Shown here: positions 23,661-36,040 of the stretch, piece by piece
Layout: every line of letters begins with the position of its first letter
Position numbering within the stretch: the first letter of the stretch is position 1
Origin: Montifringilla adamsi
Taxonomy: Eukaryota > Chordata > Aves > Passeriformes > Passeridae
Direction: 5' to 3'
NCBI GenBank assembly: GCA_017590115.1
Contig: JAGGNK010006892.1
Location: 11,876,429 to 11,940,428 of the forward strand
Length of the DNA stretch: 64,000 bases
The notes under the pieces: generated by a model
What the model saw: the letters and a program-made list of their open reading frames with translations, nothing else
What the model was told of the DNA's origin: nothing
Databases searched by the model: none
Made by a program: the position numbers and the translations under genes

Positions 23661-26600
23661 GCCACCTTTCTATTCCTTCTGTCATCACCACCTACACACA
23701 CAAGTCTGCTGGTTCAGCTTCCAGTGTTCTCTCTCATGCAGGCAGCAGACTGAAACAGAACGAATATAGCAGCCACTATTATATATTCTTCAGCGCACCA
23801 TTTCAAACAGTCTATTTGTCAAAACAATTAATTTGTTTAGATTTTGGAGGGATAATTGTTATTCCATAAGGCCTGAATCATACAACCTAGACAACCCCAA
23901 TATGCTTATTTGACTTGAAATTGTGCACGCAGGCAATGGGAAGTCTGGCCTTGAGATCATGGGAAATTTTGACAGATGAGAGAGAAAATGGTAGCATTTC
24001 AAAACATGAAAGTTTTTCACTAGAACATTGACCATTGAATATTTTTTGGCTGACTGAGACTTGGCTTTGATAAACCAGAGAGTTTAGTGTTAGGACTTGG
24101 CTACATTTCAAGAAAGAAGTACATGAGCTAGAATAAGACTTCTTTTTCTTATTGCTTTTTTTTTTTGTTTTTCTTTACATGTCTAAACTGCAATACAGAC
24201 TCTGTTTTATGTACTTTATTATAAGATTTTTAAATAGATGAGAAAAAAATGCATCTTCTATGAGATTTCCTTTCATGTGAAAATGCAACTCTGATGTGTG
24301 GATAAAGCTGCTAATGATGAGCCTACACCTTACATAGTGCTTCTCAGCTATTCTCAGAATGTTTGACAAGTGCAGTCAGCACTGCTATGTTCTTTGTACA
24401 CACTGAGAGAAACTGAGGCAAGAAACAGAGTCACAATACTCAGGATTGTCTAATAAGCTATTATACAAACAACGACTGGAATTAGGTCCCCTCTGAGTTA
24501 AAGAAAAAATCAAATTAACTGCTAATGAAAATTGTTACTATAGGGCATTTTAAAGGAATACTCAGAGATACTGTTGAAGGTGCTCTGCATAGCAGTGCCT
24601 TATTTCTCAATTATTATATAAACTAGTGGGTGTAATTAATGTATTTCAATGTGTTTCGGTAGGATTGAACTGTTGTTCATGGGGTACAGAACTTACATGT
24701 AGGCACTTCAAAGGAAAGATTAACACTATCCAATTTTTATCTTAATGAGCTAGATAATCCCCTAATATAAATAAGCACAAATCTACTGAAGTAAAAATCT
24801 CAGCCCCTTTTCCACATCTGACAGGGGGAGTAGTCAAAGCCTAAATCTCAAAAATGGCTAAACTCATATTAATTTGTCTTTATCCAATATATCTTTAACA
24901 ACTGTCTTCTTTGTCAGTGTGGAAATTATCAACCTGCCCAGCACCTGGACTCAAAGCTGAGGCACTATCACAGGCTTACACTTATCTGCAGGTCTTTGGT
25001 GCGCATGCTCATTTATTTCATGAAATTCTGGGTAAAACCTCATCTTCATAGCTAAATTTATCTAGACTAACATGATTCTGTGACTCAGTTCTTACAAAAT
25101 CCTTTTCTCTTGCCCTAAATAAGTGAAGTTTGTCTTCCTGCTATTGATGCAGAATGCCATTGCCTGATTGCCTGATATTTGGCTAGACAGCCCTTCCAAT
25201 AGCAATATCTACTGCATTAAGCTTAGTTAGCTTATCTTCACATTCACAGTTTCTCACACAATATTTTCTCCCTAATCCTAAGGGTTTTGGGAGGCCACAT
25301 TGTCATTCTCAATCAGTTTATGCTACCATTCTCTTATGCACTGGTTAATTTCCAAGCAACCTTACATATCTTTTCCTCCAACTTTGCCTTTCATGTTTGT
25401 AAGCAACTTCTTTTAAACAAAGCTGCTTCACTATCTTTTTTCCAGTCCCTTCCAGAAATGCTGTAGAGATGCTAACAAAATTCACATATTTGTCTAGATT
25501 ACAACCATGTTATGATAACTCCCCACCATGTTCACCAGCACTGTCCCATGGCTACTTCATTCTCCCTTTGTGCCTTCCTGTTGTCTTCTGTGTAAAAACT
25601 TGCAGTCAGTGTCACCTTGTTCAGTTTTCACTCCACACTTTGGTCCTGGTTTATAAGCACAGCTGAGGCACAGCATAGCTGTCTTGGCTTTGTCAATTCT
25701 GAGAAATGAGCCTGCAGGATACAAACACAGGTGGTACATATAGCTGCCATGTCACACTCCCCACCCTCAAAACTTACTAATGGAGGTAAAAACCTTTGGT
25801 GTGTCAGTCTCACCTGGGAAATCTGCTATATGTGATGCTAAGGATCCATCTGTTTTTAATAATTTGCAGGTGCTGAAGCAATGCAAAGAGAACGTGAAAT
25901 ATACAGACCTTTAGCAAAAGTTTTGAGGGTTCAAAGAATTCCAGTCTGGACTTTTGCCAAAATCAAGTTAATGCTTACAGTACCATAAAGAGCAACTCAG
26001 AGACTGGGTCATAGGTAATTATTCTCATGATGTTTGATTCACAGAAACATATTTAGCTTGTTTTTCTAACTAAACTTCATACTATATTTTTTGACTGTAT
26101 TAACATCATGACTGTGTTGCCAGAACTAGAACTTGTAACAAGGGCTTACCTTTGTTGCAAGCATCCTCCAGCAGATGTGACTTCTGTTATCTGCTTTAGG
26201 CTGTCATACATATTTTCCAAACAAGCACAAGTATATGACTCCCATTAATTTATAGATAACTGTCAGGGCTGGGAACTCTTCCAGCAGACCTTATTATAGA
26301 TGTGTTTTATCAGTGGAGTTTAAATTAAAACAGCTGTAAAAGCACTAGGATTATTCTGTCTCACACACAAAGATACAAGCGTGTTCTGAACCGAGATCAA
26401 TAAAGACCCTGACTCAGAGGATGTGTTGAGATTTAAGTTAATGTGTATTATGGGAAAATGATAGTCCTGCTTCTGCCTGGTGTAGGCTATGCAAGAATAA
26501 GTTCTATGCCTACTTTCAAGGATGAGAAATGCTACAAAGAAAATTTATTTGGCAGCTCATATCACTACTTCACAGCACTTTTTTGCTAGATTAAATTGTG

Positions 26601-27559
26601 ACAATTGGTAACTGAGTAATGTGAAGTCTGTTAAAATAGTCTAGGTTGCTGCACCTGCAGTGTAATTTCTACAGCTAACAAGAAAATTGTGTTGTCATGC
26701 AAAATCTATCTCATAATAATTTAATAATTTAATCCAAAAGGTCATCTGAATCAGGAATGCCAGTTCTCCGAAAGACACAAGGGGATTTTTCTCAAACGTT
26801 TATTGAACAAAATTTGTGAATTCTGTCATTTGCCAACAAAGAAAGACTAAAAGCTTCTGGAAGCTTCCTTGGTTCTCAGTCAAGTTCATGGTACTATTTT
26901 GTGCCCTGAAGAAAATTGTAGCCATTTGTTTAAGCAATGAAGTTTCCATCTGTTCTATCTAGGTTTAAAGAGGCTGTATATTTTCAAGAACCTCAAGGCA
27001 ATGTTTGCTGAAATCATAAAATGTCCCTGAAGTGACATCACAGAAACAAAATATAGATGGCAGAATTTTAAAGCTCACAATCAGGGGAAAATGCAGTTAC
27101 AGTTTTATCCAGACACATACACATGATTATATCTGTATATATAAATAAAGAATAAACAGGGACAGAAGGAGCACCGTATTTACTTTAAAAATAAATGACC
27201 GATTTCAGCTGACTTAGCTGGTTAGCAGGGAATCACTCTAAATAAAATAAATGCATTTTTACTTTGTGTGACAAGCAGAAACTAAATTAAACATCAACTT
27301 ACATGTACTTTATTAAATATTCAAGTTATGTATTCCACTACAACTTTACTCAACGTATACATAATATGTATTCTGACAATTTTGGAGCAATGCAGAATGC
27401 CTCAAGAAAAATTTTAAAGCTAGTTAATTGAGACTCATTTTATATATACTCTATGCCACATACAGAAATGTTGGTAAAAAAAACCTAAGTGCAGCCTACC
27501 AGTTCAAGGCTTCAGTTAACTGATAACAAATATCTGGTTAGTCTTCTGAGTTTTTGGAA

Positions 27560-28570
27560 TAAATTGGCTGGGCTCAGGATGTGCTAGTGGTCACTAGAGG
27601 TGTTCCCCAGGCCTCAGTATTTGGGCTAGTCCTGTTTAATGTCTTTATCAATGATCTGGATGAGGGAATCAAGTGCACCCTCAGCAAGTTAGCAGATGAC
27701 ACCAAGCTGGGTGGGAGTGTTGATCTGCTGGAGGGCAGGAAGGCTCTGCAGAGGGATCTGGACAGGCTGGATGGATGGGCTAAGGGCAATTGTATGAGTT
27801 TCCACAAGGCCAAGTTTCAGGTGCTGCCCTTGGGGTCACAACAACTCCATGCATCACTACAGGCTGGGGACAGTGGCTGGAAAGCTGCCTGGGGGAAAAG
27901 GACCTGGAGGTGCTGGCAAACAGCAGCTGAACATGATCCAGTGTGTGCCCAGGTGGCCAAGAAGGCCGATGGCATCCTGGCCTGGATCAGCCCTGGTGTG
28001 GCAGCAGGAGCAGGGCAGTGACCGTCCCCCTGTACTCAGCACTGCTGAGGCCACAGCTCCAATCCTGTGCTCTGCTCTGGGCCCCTCACTGCAGGAAAGA
28101 CATTGAGGGGCTGGAGCGTGTCCAGGGAAGGGCAACGGAGCTGGGGAAGGGTCTGGAGCACAAGTGCTGTGAGGAGCAGCTGAGGGAGCTGGGGGTGTTC
28201 AGCCTGGAGAAAAGGAGGCTCAGGGGGACCTTACTGCTCTGTATAACCACCCGAAAGGAGGGTATACCCAGGAGGGGGTCGGTCTCATCTCCCAGGTAAC
28301 AGGCGATAGAACAAGTGGTAATGGCCTCAAGTTGTGCCAGGAGAGCTTTAAATTAGATATTAGGAAAATTTTTTCATTGACAGGGTTTCAAAGCATTAGA
28401 ACTGGCTCCCCAGGGAAGTGGGAGAGTCATCAGCCCTGAAAATGTTAAACAGACGTGTAGATAAGTCTCTGAATGCATTGTTTAATGCTGAATGTGGTGG
28501 TGTTGGGTTGATGGCTGGACTTCATGATCTTTTCCAGCCTTAACATTTCTAAGATTCTATGGTTCTGTGA
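27560..28570 (+). mobile_element. CR1 LINE, 5'-truncated, RT C-terminal half and 3' end
   Basis: An open frame from 27581 to 28021 (146 codons) carries CR1 reverse-transcriptase sequence. A GVPQ-type motif lies at residues 7-10, then FINDLDEG, then LADDTKLG with the catalytic Asp pair kept at residues 39-40. Near 28015-28020 the match shifts frame. The frame open to 28299 continues with YSALLRPQL, the [11 protein letters not shown] region and [10 protein letters not shown], all typical of the CR1 C-terminus. A decayed 3' UTR follows, ending near 28567 with ATTCTATGGTTCTGTG. The 5' part of the element is absent. Reverse transcriptase copies CR1 RNA at the target site; this copy is dead because of the truncation and frameshift. 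Confidence 0.93.
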
Positions 28571-30765
28571 ATATAGTCTGTCTCTCAATCTAACTTTGCT
28601 TCCTTGATATTAAAAATAATAAAAATTCTCATACTCTGCAGCAACAGAAATAAAAGAACGTCTAGTGTTTTCCAGAGTCCCAAGTATTTGGGGGATCCTT
28701 TAGGAGCAGTAGTTGAGGTATGAATTTGGGGATTTCTCTCATTGGTCTGAAAGGCTTTTCAGCAATCTGCCTCATTTACCAGAACACAATAGTCCTCTGT
28801 ATTCTGAATGCTGAGACAGACTTTCTGCTTCTTGACAGGCATATAATTTTAACTAATCAGAGCATAATTCAATCCATCATACTATTATTGGGATTCCTGA
28901 ATAGTAAGTTCCTGATTCCCTTCTTGCATAAATATGTCGAGGACTACCAGTATTTAACCATTACTATGATGACTGAGTCATAAATAAGAGCCCTGACATA
29001 AAATATGTAAAATATAACAGTAATAAAAATCACTAAGACAGAAAATCAGATTAAGTGGAACATTGCACAGGAGCCAGAGGAAAGTGGAAGAGACTGAATA
29101 TAAAACTTAAAATTCCACACAGGAAGAAGAAGATATTCAGCTACCTTGACAACAACCTGATTTCCACAGCTCCTAATGGGAATATCTATTTAGTGATTAA
29201 GGGAGAAAACAGGAGGAGGGAGGAGAAGGATGGAAAGACTGGGTGTATGTTTAAAGTAGATAACTCAGTGTTTAAAGTAGTCTGAAAAAATGTGTATAAG
29301 GACAATCGCCATTACTGCATTTAGATAGCTTGGCAGCATGCAACTGTGTCTTTCCCCTCATCCCCACCAGTCTTATCCCTTCATCCAGTCCTTCAGTACC
29401 AGCTCAAGTCCTGCCTGCTCCTCCTGCTTCCTCCTCTGTGCTCCCCATCCTTCTTCACTCGGTGCAGCTAGGAAAGAGTCAAGTTGTTTTGCTAGATGCT
29501 TTCTGTTTCCTCTCTCTCCTCTTTTTGCCTAAGGAGTAGGCTCATGGGAGCAGGGGTTGAAGCTCTCTCCACCTTTTGCAATGGCCCTCCTGTCTCTTTT
29601 GCTCCTGGGCAGGCGGCAGCAGGGCAGCCAGCCAGGCGAATGGAAATTCTCTAGAGGGGGAGCTGGAAATATGCAGTGACCCACTTGCTGTTTCCAAGCT
29701 ATGTTGCCCAGTTCTCTGTTCTGCCACAATCTGGACCATTTTAAACGCCACTAAGTACAGTCAGCATACACTGCATACACACTAGAGGGGACATCCAGCA
29801 CTGTTATAAAGCTGGCAGGCAGATTTAAGTTTAGTCACTATGCCAGCAAGACTGAAAAAATTATGCTTGTTCCCTATACCTTACATCTGTTTATTGCTGA
29901 TATTATGTCTCCTACTGATCTATGCATCCAGAGATCAGCCTAGCTCCCTAGGCTTAAATATTTACATGTTTTGTGGTTTGCCATATTATACTACTACCTG
30001 GTTCCTCAATAATTTTCATTACATTTGTGATGTAGTGCAAAAGTAGCAGATAAAGGCTAAAGAAATAGTACTTGATTCAGTGTTTTAAAATAAATTAAAA
30101 ATATTGAATCAAGACATTGAAGTTTTAGGTCTTTGAGCCCAAACATTGAAATATTTCATAGAAAAAATGGTAATGATGGAGTTATATCCACATTTAAACT
30201 TACCAGTAACTGTTCTGTTTTTGCAATTGCTCTGTACTACATATTTTCTGCCATAAAAGTTATATGTTAACCTATTTAGAGCTGTTTTGTATGAGGCCCA
30301 GGTATATGATTTGTTAAGTGGCAGTAATGTTACCAACAGTATTGATTTTGCAATGTTTTCCATGCAATGCTTGGCAACATTTTTTCAGATGAACAATTTA
30401 ATTTTACTAGTTTAGAGGTCATAGCTCATGTTGTGTTACGGCATCATAAAGGAAAGACTTCAGTGAAATTGCATTATTTTTAACACGCAGCAATCAAGAA
30501 TGACTTTATGTCTGTCTTCTCAGACAACTAAATATATTTCATGTATTTAGGAGCTGCAGAAATTTGACATCTTTTGCAGCCTATCCACTGTACTAGTTGC
30601 TGCATTTTGTACAGCCTTTCTGGTACTAGCAGCAGTGAGATATTAAAGATTCCAGTGTGCGACAACCCACTAATCACATACAATGAATTATTGATAAATA
30701 GGATGCTGAGGATTTTTTTTCTGTTAACAGGAGAAATTAAGAATAATCACCTATGGTTCTATTCT
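28571..30765. other. Noncoding DNA between two CR1 copies
   Basis: A pyrimidine-rich, moderately GC-rich block lies at about 29340-29640. Overlapping frames on both strands there are unassigned. The rest is AT-rich and no repeat family was recognised. Confidence 0.5.
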
Positions 30766-31766
30766 GTGAAAAGAGTTGTGGTCAAGACCTCATTGTCCAC
30801 ATGACCAGTGATATGTGGCATCCCTCAGGGGTTAATACCAACTGAGGTAGGTTCAGTATTCCATCTGTTCAGCATTCCATCTTTGTTGGTGACATGGACA
30901 GTGGACCAAATGCACCCTCAGCAAATATGCCAATGACACAAAGTTGTGTGGTGCGGTTGATATGCTGGAGAGAAAGTTCTCATGCTGGAGGGAAGGAAGC
31001 CATCCAGAGGGACCTGGACAGGCTTGAGAGGTGGACCTGTACAAAACTCATGAAGTTCAACAAAGTGAAGTGCAATGTCGTGCACTTGGCCTGTAACAAG
31101 CTCAGACATACCTAAGGTTGGGCAGAGGATGGATTTTGGATAATCCTGCAGAGTGAGAATTGAGGTTGATAAAAACTCACCAGGACCCACCAATATGTGC
31201 TTGCAGGCCAGAAAGCCAGAGGCATCTTGGGATGCACCAAAAGCAATGTAGCCAGTCAAAGGAGGTGATCCTGTTCTACACTGCTCTTGTGAGATCCCAC
31301 CTGGAGTGCTGCATCCAGCTCTGTGGCCAGCAACAAAAGAAGATGGAACTGCTGGAGCAAGTCCAGAGTAAGCCACAAAGTTGATAAACAGACTGGAGAA
31401 CCTCTCCTATGCAGACAGGTAGAGAAAGCTGGGGCTGTTCAGCCTGGAGAAGAGAAGGCTCCTGGAGAGACCTTGTAGCAACATTTCAGTATCTGAAAGG
31501 CATCTACAGGTAAACTGGATAGGGACTCTTCGTCAGGAGCTGTAGCAACAGGACAAGGAGTACTGGGAATGGAAAGAGGGGAAGTTTGGTTTAGATACTA
31601 GAAAGAAATTCTTTACTGTGAGAGTGGTGAGACACTGGAACAGGATGCCCAGGGAGGTTGTGGATGCCCCAACCCTGGCGGTGTTCAAGGCCAGGCTGGA
31701 CAAGGCCTTGAAGGACCTGGTCTAGTGGGAGGTTTCTCTGCCCATCGTGGTGGGGATTGGGACTCA
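30766..31766 (+). mobile_element. CR1 LINE, RT C-terminal half and 3' UTR, terminal tail missing
   Basis: Old CR1 copy. The sequence follows the CR1 RT from the GVPQG region (about 30818) onward. The catalytic motif region reads YANDTK, so the first Asp of the ADD pair is Asn. EAIQRDLDRLERW appears near 31000, and EVILFYTALVRSHLE with LLEQVQS in the frame 31160-31384. [12 protein letters not shown] sequence follows at about 31440, then a recognisable CR1 3' UTR to about 31765. The expected final 40-50 bases with ATTCTATG repeats are missing; the element stops at a junction with antisense CR1 sequence. It is disrupted by several indels and stops. It belongs to a different CR1 subfamily from the copy at 27.56 kb. 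Confidence 0.9.
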
Positions 31767-32190
31767 AGAACCTCCCAGGATCACTGAGACCTTTTAAAGA
31801 TAATCCAGAGTGGCCTTGCAGTGACATAGTGCAGCAGTGTCAGCACTGCTGGGTGTTTGCCATTAAGTCCCATTGACTTGTATATTTTGAATTTGTCTGA
31901 ATGTTCCCTAACCTGATCCTTCTTCACTGAGAAGAAGTAATCCTTGTTACAGACTTCCCTTCTGGCCTCAGGGGTCTTGAATTATTGATGGCCAGTCTTA
32001 CCAGTGAAGACAGAGGTGAAGTAGGCATTAAGTATGTCAGCCTTTCTTGTGTCCTATGCCACCAGGTCCCCATTCTCACTCAGCAACAGACCCAAAGTCT
32101 CCCTTGTATTCATCTTTTGCTGTTGATGTACCTGTAGAAAACTTTCTTATGGACCTTCATTCTGCCAGATTAAACTGGCAGATATTGATT
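31767..32190 (-). mobile_element. CR1 LINE fragment, antisense, central ORF2
   Basis: Reading the minus strand from 32190 to 31767, the sequence follows CR1 ORF2 upstream of and into the RT. First comes the region before the RT, ending with a stretch coding for the CR1 segment around FTGKT. Next is the segment that normally includes the HKSMGPDG-type motif (about 31870), then the block with ATTGCAAGGCCACTCT-like sequence. It lacks both the 5' end and the 3' end. It directly abuts the 3' truncation of the plus-strand CR1. The right boundary is approximate. Confidence 0.82.
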
Positions 32191-35100
32191 TTGGTTTTAT
32201 AGCATTGCAAAGGTTTTAATAAATTTTACCTGTTAAAAAAGTAAATTTTCTTCCTCCTTTTGAAAGCAGGGATTAGAAATTATTCTGCCAGAAGTGGACA
32301 GGGAGAGTATGAGTGTCTTGACTCTCTGAGGGTACAGTCTTGGTAAACATCACTGCAAAATTTTAATTGTGTTAGAGATGATTTTATTGTTAACAAACAT
32401 ATGAAAAGAGTGGAGTTACATTTCTTCTTAAGCAAATACTGAAAATTTAATACTCTTTTTTGCTGTTTTTACTTCAATGACTTTAGCAAGATTTCTGAAA
32501 TATTGTGTTTGTCCGCATTTCAAAACAACTCTTATTCTTTCAAAGCAATTCTTTCAAAGTAATTATTATGCAATTGCTGCATTGTTTGGTGCAAATCTAT
32601 CCTGCATAATGACAAATCATGCAGAGGTAACTCACTTAAGTAGTTAAATATATTCAGGCAGCTAAACAACTCTACAGATAGGCAGCAAAAAATATCCACA
32701 GCTAAATGTACCATGCAAGTGACTATCTCTGTATGATACTGTGATGACTAAACAGCCACCTGGAATTAGGTTGAGTATCTTTATTAAAGAGCTTATAAGC
32801 AAAGTACATGTGGAGAGCTGGTTGCTTCATCCTAGGTATTACTTTGCACCGAGGCAATAAATAAGTTTTTCTTGTCCAGTGTCTCAAGTATCCAGACTTT
32901 TTCTTTCTAAACACTTCAACTTCTCATGTAACTCTATTTTACCCTCTTGACTTGATCATTGCACATTCTTTTCTCATTCTGAACTCAATTCACTTTGTTG
33001 CTGAAAGGAATTTTCTCCATATGCCACTGCTGAAAAATAACCCAGAAGCCCAAAGTGGTGTGTCCCTCTTCACATACACTTCCCACTGTTAAACAAAATC
33101 TATTTATCATTAAAACTTTTCACAGCCTGGTGCTGCTCCAGCTATTGTCTTTTGTTGAATCATTGCTCTCGTCCTTCCTCCATCTGTGGTGCTACTTATT
33201 GATGTCTGATTCAATGCACTGTTATCAATGGCTTATTTTCCTGAGAAGTCTTGGTTTGCTCAGGAAGAATCTGTCCTAGGATTACTCCCACTCAATACTT
33301 CAAGGAATTACTTATTCAGTGATTTGCATTAATGTCTGTATGATACCAATCTGAAAGGGTGAGAATCTTTTGAAGAGTGGAGTAAAAATCCAAATTATAT
33401 AAACTGGAGAATATGTAAAAATCAACGCAATGACATTTGTTAAGGGCAAATAGAAAGCTCTGGCTTTAAGATAATGCAAAACATCAGCCTAATGCAGGAA
33501 ATAACTGCTTCTGTAAGACTCCAGGAGTGTAGAAATACGAGTCATCAGTGTCAGGTGTCACTGCATGCATTGTGCAAATGTCACCAGGGCTGTATTAACA
33601 GAACTGTTTTATTTAACATTCCAGCTGGTTTTTCTCTTCAGAAGGTGTTTGCTCGCTCACTCGGCTGTTTTCATATAAGACTTCATAAAAGGCCCAAAAA
33701 AAGACCTATGAACTGAAAACTGAAGCTTTGAGCTGTTGCAATGGCAACAGCAATGGTAAAGATGCATGCAGAGCATATATCTCAGTGTCTTTTTGTCCCA
33801 GGGTCCCATACAAAATCCATTCTGACCTCACTTCTAGAAGACCTCTAAGCTTTTTAAGCTAAGCTTTTTAAGGATTCTCAGGTCCCAGATCTGTCTGTGT
33901 TCTATGACTGTGTACCCAGAGCAGATCAGGAGAGGACTGGCTATTCACAAGGCCTTCCCCAGAAGCTTGGCTTATTTGAAAAGGCCTTGTAGGGTATGCA
34001 ATGTGGGGAGCCATGGCACACCCCAATGTGAGACTGGGGCTGCAGTGCACTCTGCACAAGAACACCAACAGCTGCATTGTCTTTCCTCAAAATATCTCCT
34101 GGGTGGGGCCTAAATGAAATGAAGCACTCCGATGAAATAAAAGTATGTAGGGACAGCTACGTCAGACCTAATTACTAGGGAAGAGTATATGGAAAAGTTC
34201 TTGAAGAAGAGTTACAGCCCAGTAACAAATATCAAAGCATATCACCCAGAAGGTGGAAAACCAGAAAAATAATGATTTTGCAGTGGTAAGGTCTCCAGCA
34301 AACACAAAGAAAAAGGAACTGAGGTTTAAAGAGCTCACCTGTTGGATTTTAGGGTAACCGTTTCTGTCTGTAAATAGACTAATCTGGTTTTATAGGAATT
34401 CACACATTTTTTATGGCTCTACTAGAGCCATCATTGATTGGCTCTAGGAGAACTAAGGCATACTACTGAAAAAGTGTGCCTACTCTGTAGAGAAGAATTG
34501 GCTTTTTCCCCCCTCTCAGCTCTTCACTCTATATTCTTCAGTTCAGAATTCAAAAGGGAAATAAATCAACATTTTTATCCTTCAGCAGGTTCCTTGCATG
34601 AATCTATGAGTTTCTTCACAAGGTTTTTCCAGAGTCTAGAACAGGCACCTTCCGTAAACTACTAAAATATATATAACCTACTCTTAACTTTAGAGCTTCC
34701 AGATTTCTCAACAAGTGTACCTATTACAGAGGTGAAAAGGCATTAAAAATAAAAAAGAACATACTGAATTTATAGCCTCCCTCATAGAACCAGAAGCTTA
34801 TTATGCAAACTCAAAGAGTAAATTCAGTGGATATTAGCAAAGATATGAATACCAAAAAATCTTATTGCTTAAAATATTTAAATATACATAAATAAGAGGG
34901 CAAACAAAACATAAAGCACATTATTTTTTTCTCACCATCTCATTATCTGGAACTTTCTGGAAAACTGAATGCAGTTCTCTAGCTTGAACTCCAAAAGAGA
35001 TTCAAATGCAACTCTGTATCATTGAATAGCACTCTAATCCTAAATTTTAACTTTGCTTCTGTAGGGATTACATTACAGCGAACCCACCAGCCTTTTGTTA

Positions 35101-35818
35101 GAGTTTATGCATGTAGAAGACATTCTAACACAGTGAGCCAGAGTTTACAGCATGAATGTTTAATGTTCCTGATTAAACTGAACTCTGGTTCCACTACTGT
35201 AGTCCTGTGTTTGCCCATTATTGTTGATCTTTAAGTATTCTTAATTAAGTATATATTAAGTATATCTTTCAGGATTTCTTTAGCTCTAGAGATTTTGAAG
35301 TTCTGGGATTCTCACTGTCAGCCATACTGTCACTGCCCAGGACATAGACTAATCACAAACACTGAAATATTCCTGTAAATTAATCTCTTTCGTTCACATC
35401 ACCCAAAAGATGAAATATTAAGTCCATTCCTGGTGTAACCTTGGTGAAAGATGCACTGGTGCTGTAGTGCAGCCATAGATACTTGATGCTTTCTTGCCAT
35501 GCAGAGAAGCCAGACAGACCAGAAGAAATATGCTCCAACTCCTTTGCCGTTGTTTGAGCTAAACCCAGGAAGCACTTGCTGTCTTCTTCATGTGGTAGCT
35601 CACTTGGCAATGAAGCACATGAAGACACTGTATAGAGTATCTATAGGTACAGAGGCAGGGGCAGGGCATCCACCATCCAGCCCAGTGATGAGAGGGAATT
35701 GGACATTGTACATACAATGACAGTCTACCTTCCCATTTTAACTGCTCCACCCAGAATGACTAAAGAAAGAAGCTTCTTTGCCCCATACATTACTTTGTGG
35801 CCTTCCAGGAGAATTTGT
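32191..35818. other. AT-rich noncoding DNA, nothing recognised beyond a small palindrome
   Basis: No mobile element or RNA gene was recognised. A TAAGCTTTTTAAG-type direct duplication lies at about 33847-33872, and a 19-bp palindrome at 34413-34431. Open frames are under 85 codons and unassigned. Confidence 0.5.
34413..34431. repeat. 19-bp near-perfect palindrome
   Basis: ATGGCTCTA and TAGAGCCAT flank one central base. A third partial copy of the arm (TTGGCTCTAG) follows 7 bases later. No function is inferred. Confidence 0.5.
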
Positions 35819-36040
35819 AGAATCATAGAATAGTTTGTGTGGGAAAGGACCTTTAAAGATCTAGTCTACCCCCCTGCAATGACCAGGGACATCTTCAGCT
35901 CAATCAAGTTGCTTAAAGACCAGACCAACCTCACTTTGAATGTTTCCAGGGATGGGGCATCCACCATGTCTCTGGGCAACCCATTCCAGTGTTTTACCAC
36001 CATCACTGTAAAAGACTTCTTCCTTATATCTAGTAACATG
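35819..36040 (-). mobile_element. CR1 LINE 3' end, antisense
   Basis: The plus strand begins AGAATCATAGAATAGTTTG. It then follows the reverse complement of the CR1 3' UTR (GGACCTTTAAAGAT, then a GATGGGGCATCCACCA block, then TTCTTCCTTATATCTAG). The match fades after about 36035. About 220 bp of 3'-terminal sequence survive, a typical heavily 5'-truncated insertion. Confidence 0.92.

Larger units (their letters stand above)
20327..27559. other. AT-rich noncoding DNA, only small repeats recognised
   Basis: No CR1, LTR or RNA gene was recognised over about 7 kb. A 14-bp unit occurs twice at 21701-21714 and 21722-21735. T-runs occur at 23460-23482 and 23642-23660. The plus strand is pyrimidine-skewed around 25220-25640. 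Open frames are short and unassigned. Confidence 0.5.

Noticed and set aside
27857..28135. Minus-strand and secondary plus-strand frames within the CR1 copy
   Set aside because: Shadows of the GC-rich CR1 ORF2. Only the two frames matching RT are meaningful.
30918..31376. 152-codon minus-strand frame
   Set aside because: Antisense shadow of the CR1 RT remnant on the plus strand.
31700..32190. Twin-priming explanation for the inverted CR1 pair
   Set aside because: Twin priming places the inverted upstream segment 5' of the 3' part. Here the order is reversed and the terminal tail is missing.
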